The notes: generated by a model not told the origin, from the sequence alone. Numbered from the stretch's first letter, positions 1 through 7,349 are shown. The stretch is 15,676 nt of DNA from Chloroflexota bacterium (GCA_005888075.1 VBKD01000179.1:1-15676), one strand, 5' to 3'. Program-made: numbers and translations.

Positions 1-2130
1 TGTTGGCTGGTACGGCGAGGTTCCTGGCATGAACCACTGCACCTTGCCGTTCACAACTGACTGGTTCAGCCCGGCAGGTTGCGCGAACCATTCGTCGCCT
101 GGACGTTTCAGGTGGTCGCTCAGCGTCCACTCCATGAAGTTGTGCCAGACGGGCGCCGCGATCACACTCGCCTCCAGGTACTGCCCCATCGGGCTGAAAT
201 CGGCGTTGCCAAACCAGAAGGCTGTGGCGATGGCCGGCGTGTAGCCGACCGTCCAGCCGTCGCGATAGTCCTCTGTCGTGCCTGTCTTGGAAGCGACCTT
301 GTGGTCAGGCAGAGTCAGGTTGGAGCCGCGGCCGAAGATCATGGCCCGATTGCTGTCGTCGGACATCATCTGCTCCACGATGTACGCGACCCTCGGGTCG
401 AGCACCTGCTTGGCGCCGGCGTTTGAATCCAGCTTGTAGACCGGCTTCCCGCCGGCGGTCGTGATCGAAGCCACCGATGTTGGCTGGCGCAAGACTCCCT
501 GCGCAGCCAGCACCGAGGCCCCAGTAGCCATCTGAAGCGGGGTCTCGCCCCAGCCGCCGAGCGTCAGCGACGCTCCGTAGCTCGAGAGGTCGTCGGTGTC
601 GGTGAATTGCGTACAGGCCGGCGTGTCCTGGCAGTGCCATGGCGGCGCTCCCATGGTGCGAGCCAGCTGGGCGATGTCTGCCGGCCCGTTGGGCAGGCCC
701 AGCTCAACGCGCACCGCTGGAATGTTCAGAGAGTTGAGGAAGCATGCCTGCAGCTGGCAGGTCCCGTGCAGCTTGCTGTCGTAGTTGCGCGGCGTGTAAT
801 ACGGCTGACCAGGACCTTGCGGGATCGAGATCGGCTGGTCGGGGATACGCGAGACCATGGTGAACTTTCCGCTCGCGATCGCCGCCGTGTAGGTATAGAT
901 CTTCATCGAAGAGCCGGGGTTCCGCGGCGGCCAGACCGCGAAGTTGTATTGCCCCCCATATGCGTTTGGATTGGCAGAGCCAACCATCGCGAGGATGGCG
1001 CCCGTGCGTGGATCTAGGGCGACCATGGCACCCTGGTGGACGTTGCCCCATCCGTAACGGTTGACCTGGTCCTGGATCAGCTGCTGGGCCTTTTGGGTCA
1101 TCTCCCAATCGAGGGTTGTGACGATGCGAAGGCCGCCGCCAAAAGTCGCCTGCGTCCCGTAATGCGAGACCAGCTCATTGGTCACGTAGCTGACGAAACC
1201 ACGGGCAAGGATCCGGTTCTCGGGAGAGAACATGTGGTTGGGCGGGCTCAAGTCCTCGGCCGACGCCTTGGCTGCCTGCGCAGGCCCGATCAGATTGGCT
1301 CGGACCATCGCATCCAGCACCTGGCCCTGGCGAGCCTTGGCAATTCGGGCGTTGGCAAACGGATTGTCATAGCTGGGGTCGCGAAGCACGCCCGCCAGCA
1401 TCGACGCCTGGGCCAGGTCGAGGTTGGCGGTCGAGGTATGGAAGTAAATCGATGCCGCGGCTGCGGCGCCATAGGCGTCGTTGCCGAAAAATACCGTGTT
1501 CAGATACATCTCCAGGATCTGCTTCTTGGTGTAGGTACGCTCGACCTCTAGCGCCAGCAGCGCCTCTTCGACTTTGCGGCTGAGCGTCGGCTTATTACCG
1601 ACCAGCGTCAGCTTGACGAGCTGCTGGGTGATGGTGGAGGCGCCCTGCTCAGGCGTCCCCGCTCGCACGTCCACCGAGGCCGCGCGGATCAAAGCCCCTG
1701 GGTCGACTCCAGGCTCGGAGTAGAAGTTGTGGTCCTCGATGGCAACCACGGCCATCGGTAAGTAGTTGCCCATCGCGGCCAGCGGCTGGAAGTACTGCTG
1801 GTGGCCCGCAGGGTGGAGGTCGGCCAGAAGGGTCGTTCCATCCGACGCGTAGATCAACGTGTCCTCCGTCATCGGCATTGCCGCGATCTGCCGGACGTCC
1901 GGCAGTCCATTGACGTAGGTGGTGAATGCCGACGAAGTGGTGAGGAAGGTGCCACCGGTCAGCACCGCGATGACCACGATCCTGGCCAGGGCCGGAAACA
2001 CCCAGAGGAAGGCGAGCGGTGACGGGTTCCAGGGCCCGCGCTTGGTGTAAATGCTCGATCGGAGGAGCCGGCCATCGCTTCCTCTGGGCCTAGCCCACTT
2101 GCGGCTGCCCCCCGTCCTCGCGGTGGTCAT
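1..2130 (-). CDS. Class A penicillin-binding protein (GT51 transglycosylase + transpeptidase), 3' end outside the window
   Basis: Bifunctional peptidoglycan synthase. It polymerises lipid II and cross-links stem peptides outside the cytoplasmic membrane. 710 codons are open from the ATG to the left edge with no stop, so the C-terminus is missing. Visible features: a basic cytoplasmic tail (1-37); one membrane anchor (about 38-66); a GT51 domain with catalytic Glu in IEDHNFYSEPGVD (E132), the GASTITQQLVK motif (163-173) and RKVEEALLALEVERTYTKKQ; a transpeptidase domain with SSMK (nucleophile S407, K410), SLN (467-469) and KTGTT (615-619). All three penicilloyl-serine-transferase motifs are intact, so the enzyme should be active. 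The start overlaps the stop of the upstream HTH gene as ATGA and no good Shine-Dalgarno is seen, which suggests translational coupling. Family call is firm; the exact ponA-type orthology is not assigned. Confidence 0.94.
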   Translation of the reverse strand, partial: MTTARTGGSRKWARPRGSDGRLLRSSIYTKRGPWNPSPLAFLWVFPALARIVVIAVLTGGTFLTTSSAFTTYVNGLPDVRQIAAMPMTEDTLIYASDGTTLLADLHPAGHQQYFQPLAAMGNYLPMAVVAIEDHNFYSEPGVDPGALIRAASVDVRAGTPEQGASTITQQLVKLTLVGNKPTLSRKVEEALLALEVERTYTKKQILEMYLNTVFFGNDAYGAAAAASIYFHTSTANLDLAQASMLAGVLRDPSYDNPFANARIAKARQGQVLDAMVRANLIGPAQAAKASAEDLSPPNHMFSPENRILARGFVSYVTNELVSHYGTQATFGGGLRIVTTLDWEMTQKAQQLIQDQVNRYGWGNVHQGAMVALDPRTGAILAMVGSANPNAYGGQYNFAVWPPRNPGSSMKIYTYTAAIASGKFTMVSRIPDQPISIPQGPGQPYYTPRNYDSKLHGTCQLQACFLNSLNIPAVRVELGLPNGPADIAQLARTMGAPPWHCQDTPACTQFTDTDDLSSYGASLTLGGWGETPLQMATGASVLAAQGVLRQPTSVASITTAGGKPVYKLDSNAGAKQVLDPRVAYIVEQMMSDDSNRAMIFGRGSNLTLPDHKVASKTGTTEDYRDGWTVGYTPAIATAFWFGNADFSPMGQYLEASVIAAPVWHNFMEWTLSDHLKRPGDEWFAQPAGLNQSVVNGKVQWFMPGTSPYQPT

Positions 2131-2789
2131 CCAGCGATGCTCGTTGGAGGCGAATATTTGCGGGACCCGTCGAGCTCTCGTAAGGCTTCCACGTCGAGGC
2201 TGTTAAAGCGCAGCCGGCCACGGGCGCGTCTGGAACGCAACCGGCCAGTACGAGCCCATCGATAGATCGTCGCGGAGGGGACTCCGAGATATTGCGCGAC
2301 AGCGTGCGCGTCCATGAACACGGCGGCCTCGGTGGGACGCGGTTCTCGTGCCTTAGCGCGGTGAGCTGGGCCCGGGTTCACCTCCCACCATCCTCCAAGT
2401 CGCGGGCGAGGCTCGCGCGCACGGCGGAACGCGGCTACCGCGCGGGCGGCGATGACGAGCCAGCTCAATAGGACGATGCCCACGGTGACGACAACCACAA
2501 CCGACTCATGGGCCGTGACCCAGCGGTGGGCAGACGCCATCAGCGAGTCGAAAGCCTGCCCCGCAAAGTAAATGGCCACGCGAGCCGTCGCCAACCCCAG
2601 TTCGGTCGAGCGCCTGGTCTGGACGCTGGCGAACGTGGCCAGGCATACCCACACGAATCCCAACCAGACCAGCATCCGGACACCGGCCGGGACGCTCCGG
2701 AGAACCGGCAGGCTGCGCCGAACGGGCGGGATGCTCAGCAGTACGAGGAGGGCGGCCAGGTAGGCGGTCGCGAGCCGAAGGTCGCCCAC
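2127..2789 (-). CDS. Four-helix membrane protein with C-terminal excisionase/MerR-type HTH
   Basis: 220 aa from a GTG, with AGGCGG about 7 nt upstream. Hydrophobic segments lie at about 6-20, 37-54, 66-83 (weaker) and 96-115, followed by a basic stretch FRRAREPRPR. A soluble tail (158-206) then reads as a helix-turn-helix of the excisionase/HTH_17 type: VAQYLGVPSATIYRWARTGR followed by a basic wing and an F-x-S-L-D-V-E-A-L end. The usual family pattern is a small soluble DNA-binding protein; here the domain is tethered to the membrane, so the protein could be a membrane-bound transcription factor. Function is not established. The stop overlaps the start of the PBP gene by 4 nt (ATGA), so the two proteins are probably made from one mRNA in linked amounts, and the natural guess is a link to cell-wall synthesis. 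The membrane and HTH calls are well supported; the target is unknown. Confidence 0.85.
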   Translation of the reverse strand: MGDLRLATAYLAALLVLLSIPPVRRSLPVLRSVPAGVRMLVWLGFVWVCLATFASVQTRRSTELGLATARVAIYFAGQAFDSLMASAHRWVTAHESVVVVVTVGIVLLSWLVIAARAVAAFRRAREPRPRLGGWWEVNPGPAHRAKAREPRPTEAAVFMDAHAVAQYLGVPSATIYRWARTGRLRSRRARGRLRFNSLDVEALRELDGSRKYSPPTSIAG

Positions 2790-3164
2790 GTCATACCGCC
2801 TGAATCTGCACCATGCCCCTGACGTCCCAACCGAAGAACACCCGGGCGGGGAGAAAGGTTATGAGCCGCTGCGAATGACCGCGCCACCGTGGGAGATTGC
2901 CGGGTGCCGTTCGGCTGTCCAGCGGGCCCACGTCCTAGTCCACCACCAACCATGATCGGCGTCCAGGCCGATTCGGTCAGGGTCTTGACCTAGGACATTT
3001 GTCCCAGCGGGCGGTCAGCTTATCCCACGCGCGGCACCGTTCCGCCACCACCGGGGGGCTCCGATCTACGCGGTTCCCCCAGCCCGCGCCGGACGGACGA
3101 TCCCATAGGAAACGTTCCACCCGGGATCCATCGCCTAGGAGGCCCTCGTTTTCGCGCGCTGAGG
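2790..3164. other. 375-bp intergenic region with several palindromes
   Basis: This gap separates the stop of the cobalamin-type/MerR/PAS gene from the GTG of the membrane HTH gene, both minus strand, so it should hold the promoter of the HTH-PBP pair. I see no convincing coding frame and no clear -35/-10 pair. It contains the palindromes GGTCTTGACC (2981-2990), GGACATTTGTCC (2993-3004) and GGAAACGTTCC (3108-3118). No hairpin followed by a T-run was found behind the upstream gene. Confidence 0.6.
2975..3004. promoter_or_regulatory. Candidate operator: two adjacent palindromes
   Basis: GGTCA-N6-TGACC (2975-2990) contains the inner palindrome GGTC-TT-GACC. It is followed after 2 nt by GGACA-TT-TGTCC (2993-3004). 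On the minus strand the second site extends to GGGAC-AAAT-GTCCT, matching the GGGAC-N4-GTCCC layout of DosR/DevR boxes at 9 of 10 arm positions. It lies about 200 bp upstream of the membrane HTH gene. That it is an operator is inference; there is no DosR-type regulator in this window. Confidence 0.35.
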
Positions 3165-4469
3165 CTAGGCAATCTGAGGCTCGACTCTTTCCTCGGCCAC
3201 GGTCCGGCCGATGAGACCAAGCAGGCGAGCACCATCCGCCGCCACCGGCCTGCTGTCGAAAGCCACAACGGTCTGCTTCCCCCTGCGGGACCGCATCCGA
3301 AGCTCCCAACCATCTCGGCGGCGAGGCCACGGCCGGTAGAGCCGTGCCGCTTTGGCGCGGTCGTAGTCGATAACCAGATCGGGCAGCCGAGCTCCGCGCA
3401 GGTTTTCACGGATCGTGTCGCGGATCCGCGCGGTCGCGATGTTGCAGTCGACAATGGTTCCCTCGTTGTCGATCAAGATGAGCAGCTCGGGAATCGCGTC
3501 AGCTACCCGCCGCCACTGGTGATCGGTCGGCGCCGCCGATTCGACGGCGGCCCCGGGCAGGGCTCCCGCGTCGCCAACCTCATCTGAGAGGAGCCCCTGC
3601 GCCTCGAGCGCGGCCAGCTTCAGTGAATGACCGTGAACCGTCACGGCGTGGCTGATCCGCAAGAGGAGCTGGACATCGTCTGTTGTGTAAGTGCGCTGTC
3701 CCCCACGATCGCGCTCGGGCGGCGGAAGCTTGTACCGGCGTTCCCAGGCTCTGATTGTGTGCGGCGTCACGCGCAGGCTTGCAGCGACCTCGCTGATCGA
3801 AAAGCTCGTGTCCGCGGAATAGAGCTTGCGGGCAAGCAACAGCATTGTCCGCGCATCCTCCGCGCAGGCGTCTGCACCGAGCTGCTGCCACTGACCCGCC
3901 TGCGCCCAGTGCCCCGGAACCACGATGAGGACGCGCGAGCCAATCGCCTGGAGGACGGCGATGGTTGACTTGAGCTCCGGGCTGGCGACGGCCGCGTCGC
4001 CGACCAACAGGACGAGACGCCGCTCTGGGCGTGGGGCTACCTTTGCTTGTGCGACGACGTTATCTGGATCTGAGACGCGCACAGTCCACCCATCCTCCTC
4101 GAGGAGTCTTTTGTTGATCACGCCGTTGCGCCCATCAGTGGCAGCCAAGATGCATCGGCGCCCGGATGGCGATCCTCCTGGTATCTCCGTCGCGATGTCG
4201 CCCGCGACTTCGTCCAACTCCCGGAGCATGCGATGCTCGTCCGCCACGCCGATGTCGCCCCGGTACCACATGTCTTCGATCTCCATGCGCGCCGTATCGA
4301 TCAGCTGACTGATGACATCGATGAATGAGCCTGATCGTTGGAGCGCCGTGCGAACAACGCCGGGCACTCGATCGCTGAGGCCGGCGAGCATCGCATTCAT
4401 CAACTCGCTGGTTTCGCGCCGCTGCTGGGCACGGGCTGAAACGACGTTGAGCTTCACGCCGCTAGGCAT
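3165..4469 (-). CDS. Cobalamin-cap / degenerate B12-type Rossmann / MerR HTH / PAS regulator
   Basis: 434 aa from the ATG at 4469; the frame stays open to a TTG at 4493. The ATG is preferred because it overlaps the upstream stop by 8 nt (ATGCCTAG), which suggests coupling. Four parts are visible. Residues 20-95: a helical bundle like the cobalamin-binding cap, with the typical W-x-x-G-x-I-x-V-A-x-E-H (W68 to H79). Residues 104-215: an alpha/beta domain like B12-binding Rossmann folds, but the cobalamin-ligand motif D-x-H-x-x-G reads DGRNG (112-116), so the histidine is gone. Residues 222-290: a MerR HTH with PHTIRAWERRY. Residues 317-425: a PAS-like domain beginning near PELLILIDNEGTI. CarH/LitR-type photoreceptors have the HTH first; here it follows the sensor half and a PAS is added. 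Probably a signal-dependent transcription factor; ligand and targets unknown. Its C-terminal half is paralogous to the upstream gene. Confidence 0.85.
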   Translation of the reverse strand: MPSGVKLNVVSARAQQRRETSELMNAMLAGLSDRVPGVVRTALQRSGSFIDVISQLIDTARMEIEDMWYRGDIGVADEHRMLRELDEVAGDIATEIPGGSPSGRRCILAATDGRNGVINKRLLEEDGWTVRVSDPDNVVAQAKVAPRPERRLVLLVGDAAVASPELKSTIAVLQAIGSRVLIVVPGHWAQAGQWQQLGADACAEDARTMLLLARKLYSADTSFSISEVAASLRVTPHTIRAWERRYKLPPPERDRGGQRTYTTDDVQLLLRISHAVTVHGHSLKLAALEAQGLLSDEVGDAGALPGAAVESAAPTDHQWRRVADAIPELLILIDNEGTIVDCNIATARIRDTIRENLRGARLPDLVIDYDRAKAARLYRPWPRRRDGWELRMRSRRGKQTVVAFDSRPVAADGARLLGLIGRTVAEERVEPQIA

Positions 4470-5133
4470 TTTCCGCACCAGGCCCGGAGGCAACCCTTTC
4501 TGAGGATGCAGGCGCCCTTACCCGCTTGCCGATGAAGACCCCCGGGCCGCCAGGCGCCGGGCGCATTGGAACGACCTTGGCGTCCATGAAGACGATGCCG
4601 CTGCGCGCCCGCATCGCGACGATGACCGACTGCCGGCGTGTACCGGCCTCCGTGAGAAGCGACCGGTACGTTCGCCGCCAACCACCCGGAGCGAGGCGCA
4701 TGAAACTCGTCCCTCGGTGCACCTTGAGCGTGCCTCGCGCAGACTCATTCGCCGCTGCGATTGTCCCGGAGCCGTCGATTACGAGCAGAAGCTCTGGCAG
4801 TGTGTCGCTTAGCGCCGCCCAAAACGCATCAAGCGTTGCGGGTTGTTGCCCGACGCTTTGAACAGAGGCGGGAGCCTGGCGGTCAGCCATGGCGCGCGCG
4901 GCCGACTCGACAAGGGGAAGGCCGTCCGTTTCGTGAAAACGCCGGATCGCGATGAACCGTTGGATGTCCTCGATCCAATAACGACGTTGGTTTGAGGTTG
5001 TCCGATGGTTGAGGTCGAGGGAGAGCCGGCGCTCCCAAGAACGGATTACATGCGTGGTGACACCGACGATGGCCGCCGCCTCGCCGATGGTGAAGCCTTC
5101 ACCGCTGATCGCGTCGAGGGCCAGGGCACCCAC
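4462..5133 (-). CDS. MerR-type HTH / PAS transcriptional regulator
   Basis: 223 aa from a GTG, with AGGT 5 nt upstream. The N-terminal 14-82 is a MerR DNA-binding domain: FTIGEAAAIVGVTTHVIRSW, then ERR and the wing around NQRRYWIEDI. Residues 104-206 form a PAS-like sensor domain starting near LPELLLVIDGSGTI, with a conserved Asn (N129) and the closing strands VIVAMRA and GVFIGKRV. There is no dimerising coiled coil of the usual MerR length and no effector cysteines. The HTH-PAS order and sequence closely match the second half of the next gene, so the pair arose by duplication and may act together, perhaps as a hetero-oligomer (inference). The last codons overlap the next start by 8 nt. An out-of-frame ATG lies 4 nt upstream of the GTG. 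No cofactor can be assigned to the PAS domain from sequence. Confidence 0.87.
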   Translation of the reverse strand: MGALALDAISGEGFTIGEAAAIVGVTTHVIRSWERRLSLDLNHRTTSNQRRYWIEDIQRFIAIRRFHETDGLPLVESAARAMADRQAPASVQSVGQQPATLDAFWAALSDTLPELLLVIDGSGTIAAANESARGTLKVHRGTSFMRLAPGGWRRTYRSLLTEAGTRRQSVIVAMRARSGIVFMDAKVVPMRPAPGGPGVFIGKRVRAPASSERVASGPGAENA

Positions 5134-5239
5134 TCATACCTATTTAACCCGCGGTCCGTCGGCTTCATATCAGTCATTCGAAGCAACCCTTAGACCTCAT
5201 GTTTGACACGCCGCGCCGCGGTGTTCAGGTTACTGTCTA

Positions 5240-5256
5240 GGTCGATTTATTCGACC
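5240..5256 (-). terminator. Hairpin at the end of the bactofilin-like membrane-protein gene
   Basis: A perfect 6-bp stem, GGTCGA/TCGACC with a 5-nt loop, overlaps the TAA stop of the gene ending at 5247. No T-run follows, so it is either a weak intrinsic terminator or an mRNA-stabilising hairpin. Only 103 bp separate it from the next gene's start. Confidence 0.35.
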
Positions 5257-6362
5257 ACCGGCTTTCCGGCCGGCGCCGGGCGCCGTGCAGGAGGCTGCGG
5301 GGCCACTTCCGCCCCAACTCCAGCCGAGACCTGCCCCCTGGGCACGTAGAGCATCGACCCGATCCCGTACACCGTCGCCAGCAGCGATAGGACCGGTCCG
5401 GCGTAAGGGATCAACCCGACGACACAGAGCGCCCCAACTCCCACAGGCACCGCGGCGAACGGGCTCACGCGCTCCCAACCCAGCCGATCGAAGGGGAGCC
5501 TGCCCAGCTGGAAGCCCGCATACGCGAACCCGGCTACAGCCAGCGCCAGGAACACCAGAAGGCCAAGTAGGCCGAGCCACCAGAGTCCGAGCGGAAGTCC
5601 GATCGCGATGAAGACCAAGGCTGCGAGCGGAATGTCGAGAGCGAGGATCGCTCCAACGCCGAGGCGGCTGAAAGGCAACGAGTTGATGGCGTCGAGCGCG
5701 CGGCGCTTCAGCCCGGGCGCGACGAGGAGCAGCAACCAACCCACAATCGTGAACCCAACCAGGCCGCGCAGCCATTCGAGCCCGAGGCGCGCCAAGACCT
5801 GCTGCGGAGTCTCGGCGGCAGCCAGAGGACCATCGACCGCCGCCACAGTTTTGGCGTCGTCAAGGAGGTTCGTGGAAGACCGGCGCGACAGTCCGAGACT
5901 GACGGAAAGGTCTGTGCCCGGCGTTCCCTTGATGCTGACCGGAACCCCAAAGGCCAGGACTGTTGCGTCAATCACCGGGCCAGGTCCGGTAGCGGCACCC
6001 TGCATCGTGATGGGACTATCGCCCTGCACTGCGAATTTGGCATTCCAATTCCCACGCGATCCGGCGGCGCTGAGGCTGAACCTGTTCCCGCTTGCATCGA
6101 CCGAACCGGCGAGCGACCCGCCGAGTTTGACGGTGGCGCCGTTGACGACCCATTGGCCGGTTCCGCCTGAGGCTTGCGGCGATGGCGACGGCGGTGGTGC
6201 GGGTGACGGCGAAGACGCGGCCCCAGGCGAGGATGCGGGCGTCGCCGCCGATGACGAGGACGAAGGCGCAGGCGCGGCGAGCGAGGCGGCGAACGCGTTA
6301 GCGGCGACTAAGGCGACCGTGGCCGCAGTGAAGCCGATGGCGCGGAAAGCCCACGATCTCAT
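5247..6362 (-). CDS. Secreted/membrane protein with bactofilin-associated-type membrane domain
   Basis: 371 aa from the ATG at 6362. This start is preferred over a TTG 12 nt upstream because GGAG sits 6 nt before it. Layout: signal peptide (1-25, probable cleavage after AFA); a Ser/Pro/Ala-rich linker (about 28-68); a Gly/Ser-rich beta-type segment (70-160); then four to five membrane helices (about 198-345). The membrane part has the pattern G-W-L-L-L-L-V-A-P-G then GLPLGLWW then IPYAGPVLSLL. This resembles the membrane domain often found behind bactofilin (polymer-forming cytoskeletal) proteins; no clear bactofilin domain is present. It ends in a Pro-rich cytoplasmic tail. The start overlaps the upstream DUF6325 stop as ATGA, so the two are coupled. 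Role unknown, possibly envelope organisation. Confidence 0.72.
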   Translation of the reverse strand: MRSWAFRAIGFTAATVALVAANAFAASLAAPAPSSSSSAATPASSPGAASSPSPAPPPSPSPQASGGTGQWVVNGATVKLGGSLAGSVDASGNRFSLSAAGSRGNWNAKFAVQGDSPITMQGAATGPGPVIDATVLAFGVPVSIKGTPGTDLSVSLGLSRRSSTNLLDDAKTVAAVDGPLAAAETPQQVLARLGLEWLRGLVGFTIVGWLLLLVAPGLKRRALDAINSLPFSRLGVGAILALDIPLAALVFIAIGLPLGLWWLGLLGLLVFLALAVAGFAYAGFQLGRLPFDRLGWERVSPFAAVPVGVGALCVVGLIPYAGPVLSLLATVYGIGSMLYVPRGQVSAGVGAEVAPQPPARRPAPAGKPVVE

Positions 6363-6853
6363 CCTGGGCTCCAATGGCCGGAGGCGAGAAGCTCGGGGGT
6401 GAGGACATCGTCCTCGAGCAGTGTCACGCCGCCTTCATGCATGAGGCGCCCGAGCTCGCGTGACCAACGATGTTCGAAGACAACCGCCAGGGCGGTCCGC
6501 CCCGGCGCCAGAGAGTCCGCGATGAACCTGACGTCCGTCGGACCGAGCAGCACCGACGCTCCCCGCCAGTTCAGATCTGGCCCCGGACCTCCTTTGTCAG
6601 GTTGGAACCCAATCGCATCGTGCATCAGCTGACGAAACTGTTCCGCGTCATCCGGTGCGAGTTGAGTTTCGGCGCTGGCATTGATCGTTTGACCGGGCTC
6701 CCTGTTGATCACCAGCGCGTCGACGACGCGTATGACCTCACGTTGATGGAGCGATCCCAGCTCCGACATCAGGCTGTGCGCGCGATCCGGTTTATCGAGC
6801 CGGATTACGAGCACCTCGATGGTGGCGTCGCCCGCGGCGTTCGGCTCCCTCAC
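6359..6853 (-). CDS. DUF6325 family protein
   Basis: 164 aa from a GTG at 6853. The frame is open to an ATG at 7006, but the extra 51 residues are Arg/His-rich, have poorer third-position GC and match nothing of the family, whose conserved part begins only a few residues after the GTG. Matching features: IEVLVIRL, then LGSLHQREVIRVVDALVINRE (about 35-55), and the C-terminal block DVRFIADSLAPGRTALAVVFEH followed by W-S-R-E-L and GGVTLLEDD. The protein is soluble with no signal peptide; DUF6325 proteins have no established biochemical function. No Shine-Dalgarno is well placed for the GTG, though CATAGT lies 7 nt upstream and a leaderless start is possible. The stop overlaps the start of the membrane-protein gene (ATGA). 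It diverges from the SHOCT gene. Confidence 0.75.
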   Translation of the reverse strand: MREPNAAGDATIEVLVIRLDKPDRAHSLMSELGSLHQREVIRVVDALVINREPGQTINASAETQLAPDDAEQFRQLMHDAIGFQPDKGGPGPDLNWRGASVLLGPTDVRFIADSLAPGRTALAVVFEHRWSRELGRLMHEGGVTLLEDDVLTPELLASGHWSPG

Positions 6854-6879
6854 TCCCAGCACTATGCGGGGACACTCGT

Positions 6880-6897
6880 GACGCACCGGTGTGCGCC
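6880..6897. repeat. Imperfect palindrome between divergent genes
   Basis: A perfect 8-bp palindrome, CACCGGTG (6884-6891), has partly matching flanks. It lies about 30 bp upstream of the proposed DUF6325 start, in the divergent region shared with the SHOCT gene. It may be an operator; it would fall inside the coding region if the longer DUF6325 start were used. Confidence 0.25.
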
Positions 6898-7055
6898 TCA
6901 TCGCCTCATCGACGAAATGCTGAACGGGATGAATGTGCTCGCGTGGCGTCGAACGTCGTGTCGAGCGGCGGCATCCGTGAACACGGAGCGCTGCCGGCGG
7001 GGGCATAGTTTGGGACTTGTGCCGTCATGCGTTATGCACCCCGAAAGGAGGCCCC

Positions 7056-7346
7056 ATGGCGATCAGACGCCGCCCAATCCTGCGGGCCGCCGCTGTGGGC
7101 GGCATGGGATACAAAGTAGGCAAAACCGCCTCTAAGCAGGCCGGTCCGCAAGCTGAAACGTCGACACCCGCCCCAAATGCCTCGCCACAGCCACAAACCC
7201 AAGCGCCCGCAGCCGCGCCAGGCGCCCCCGCCAGCCAAACCGAGAGGATCAAGGCGCTGGCCGAGCTAAAGACGCTGCTCGATTCAGGCGCCGTGACGCA
7301 GGCAGAATTCGAGCTGGCCAAGAAAGGTCTCCTCGAAGGCGGCTAG
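7056..7346 (+). CDS. SHOCT-domain small protein
   Basis: 96 aa. The start is set by a strong Shine-Dalgarno, AAAGGAGG (7044-7051), 4 nt before the ATG; an in-frame start at 7017 has none. The N-terminal 1-22 is basic with a short Ala/Gly stretch (RAAAVGGMGYKVGK). A Pro/Ala/Gln-rich linker (about 28-58) follows. The C-terminal 60-95 is a SHOCT (short C-terminal) domain, with the pattern ALAELKTLLDSGAVTQAEFE then KKGLL. SHOCT domains are thought to mediate oligomerisation or protein-protein contact; no enzymatic role is known. The gene diverges from the DUF6325 gene and converges on the DUF7144 gene, with a long hairpin between the two. Confidence 0.88.
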   Translation: MAIRRRPILRAAAVGGMGYKVGKTASKQAGPQAETSTPAPNASPQPQTQAPAAAPGAPASQTERIKALAELKTLLDSGAVTQAEFELAKKGLLEGG

Positions 7347-7349
7347 CAA

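Noticed and set aside
124..126. Sequence variation in the PBP glycosyltransferase motif (Glu in place of His after E132-D-x-x-F)
   Set aside because: The catalytic Glu and remaining motifs are intact, and this His is not invariant in actinobacterial PBPs, so it is not evidence of inactivation. The motif itself lies near 1710-1735.
79..1551. Long open frames on the plus strand opposite the PBP gene
   Set aside because: They are mirror frames of a gene with full GT51 and transpeptidase motifs; their translations are Arg/His-rich with no recognisable domain.
2735..3454. Open frames in or across the 2790-3164 gap on either strand
   Set aside because: Low-complexity Arg/Pro/Gly/Ser-rich translations, no Shine-Dalgarno, partly overlapping real genes in another frame.
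6170..6280. GC-rich tandem-like DNA repeat
   Set aside because: It is explained by the Ser/Pro/Ala-rich linker codons of the membrane protein at 5247-6362 and has no regular period.
6854..7006. N-terminal extension of the DUF6325 protein to the ATG at 7006
   Set aside because: The added residues are Arg/His-rich, third-position GC drops, and the family domain starts only after the GTG at 6853. No ribosome site precedes the ATG.
7009..7024. A second DosR-like box (TTTGGGACTTGTGCCG) upstream of the SHOCT gene
   Set aside because: Only the left arm GGGAC fits; the right arm matches 2 of 5 positions.
7010..7038. Promoter TTGGGA-17-TATGCA for the SHOCT gene
   Set aside because: The predicted transcript would begin inside the Shine-Dalgarno at 7044-7051, so the match is probably chance.
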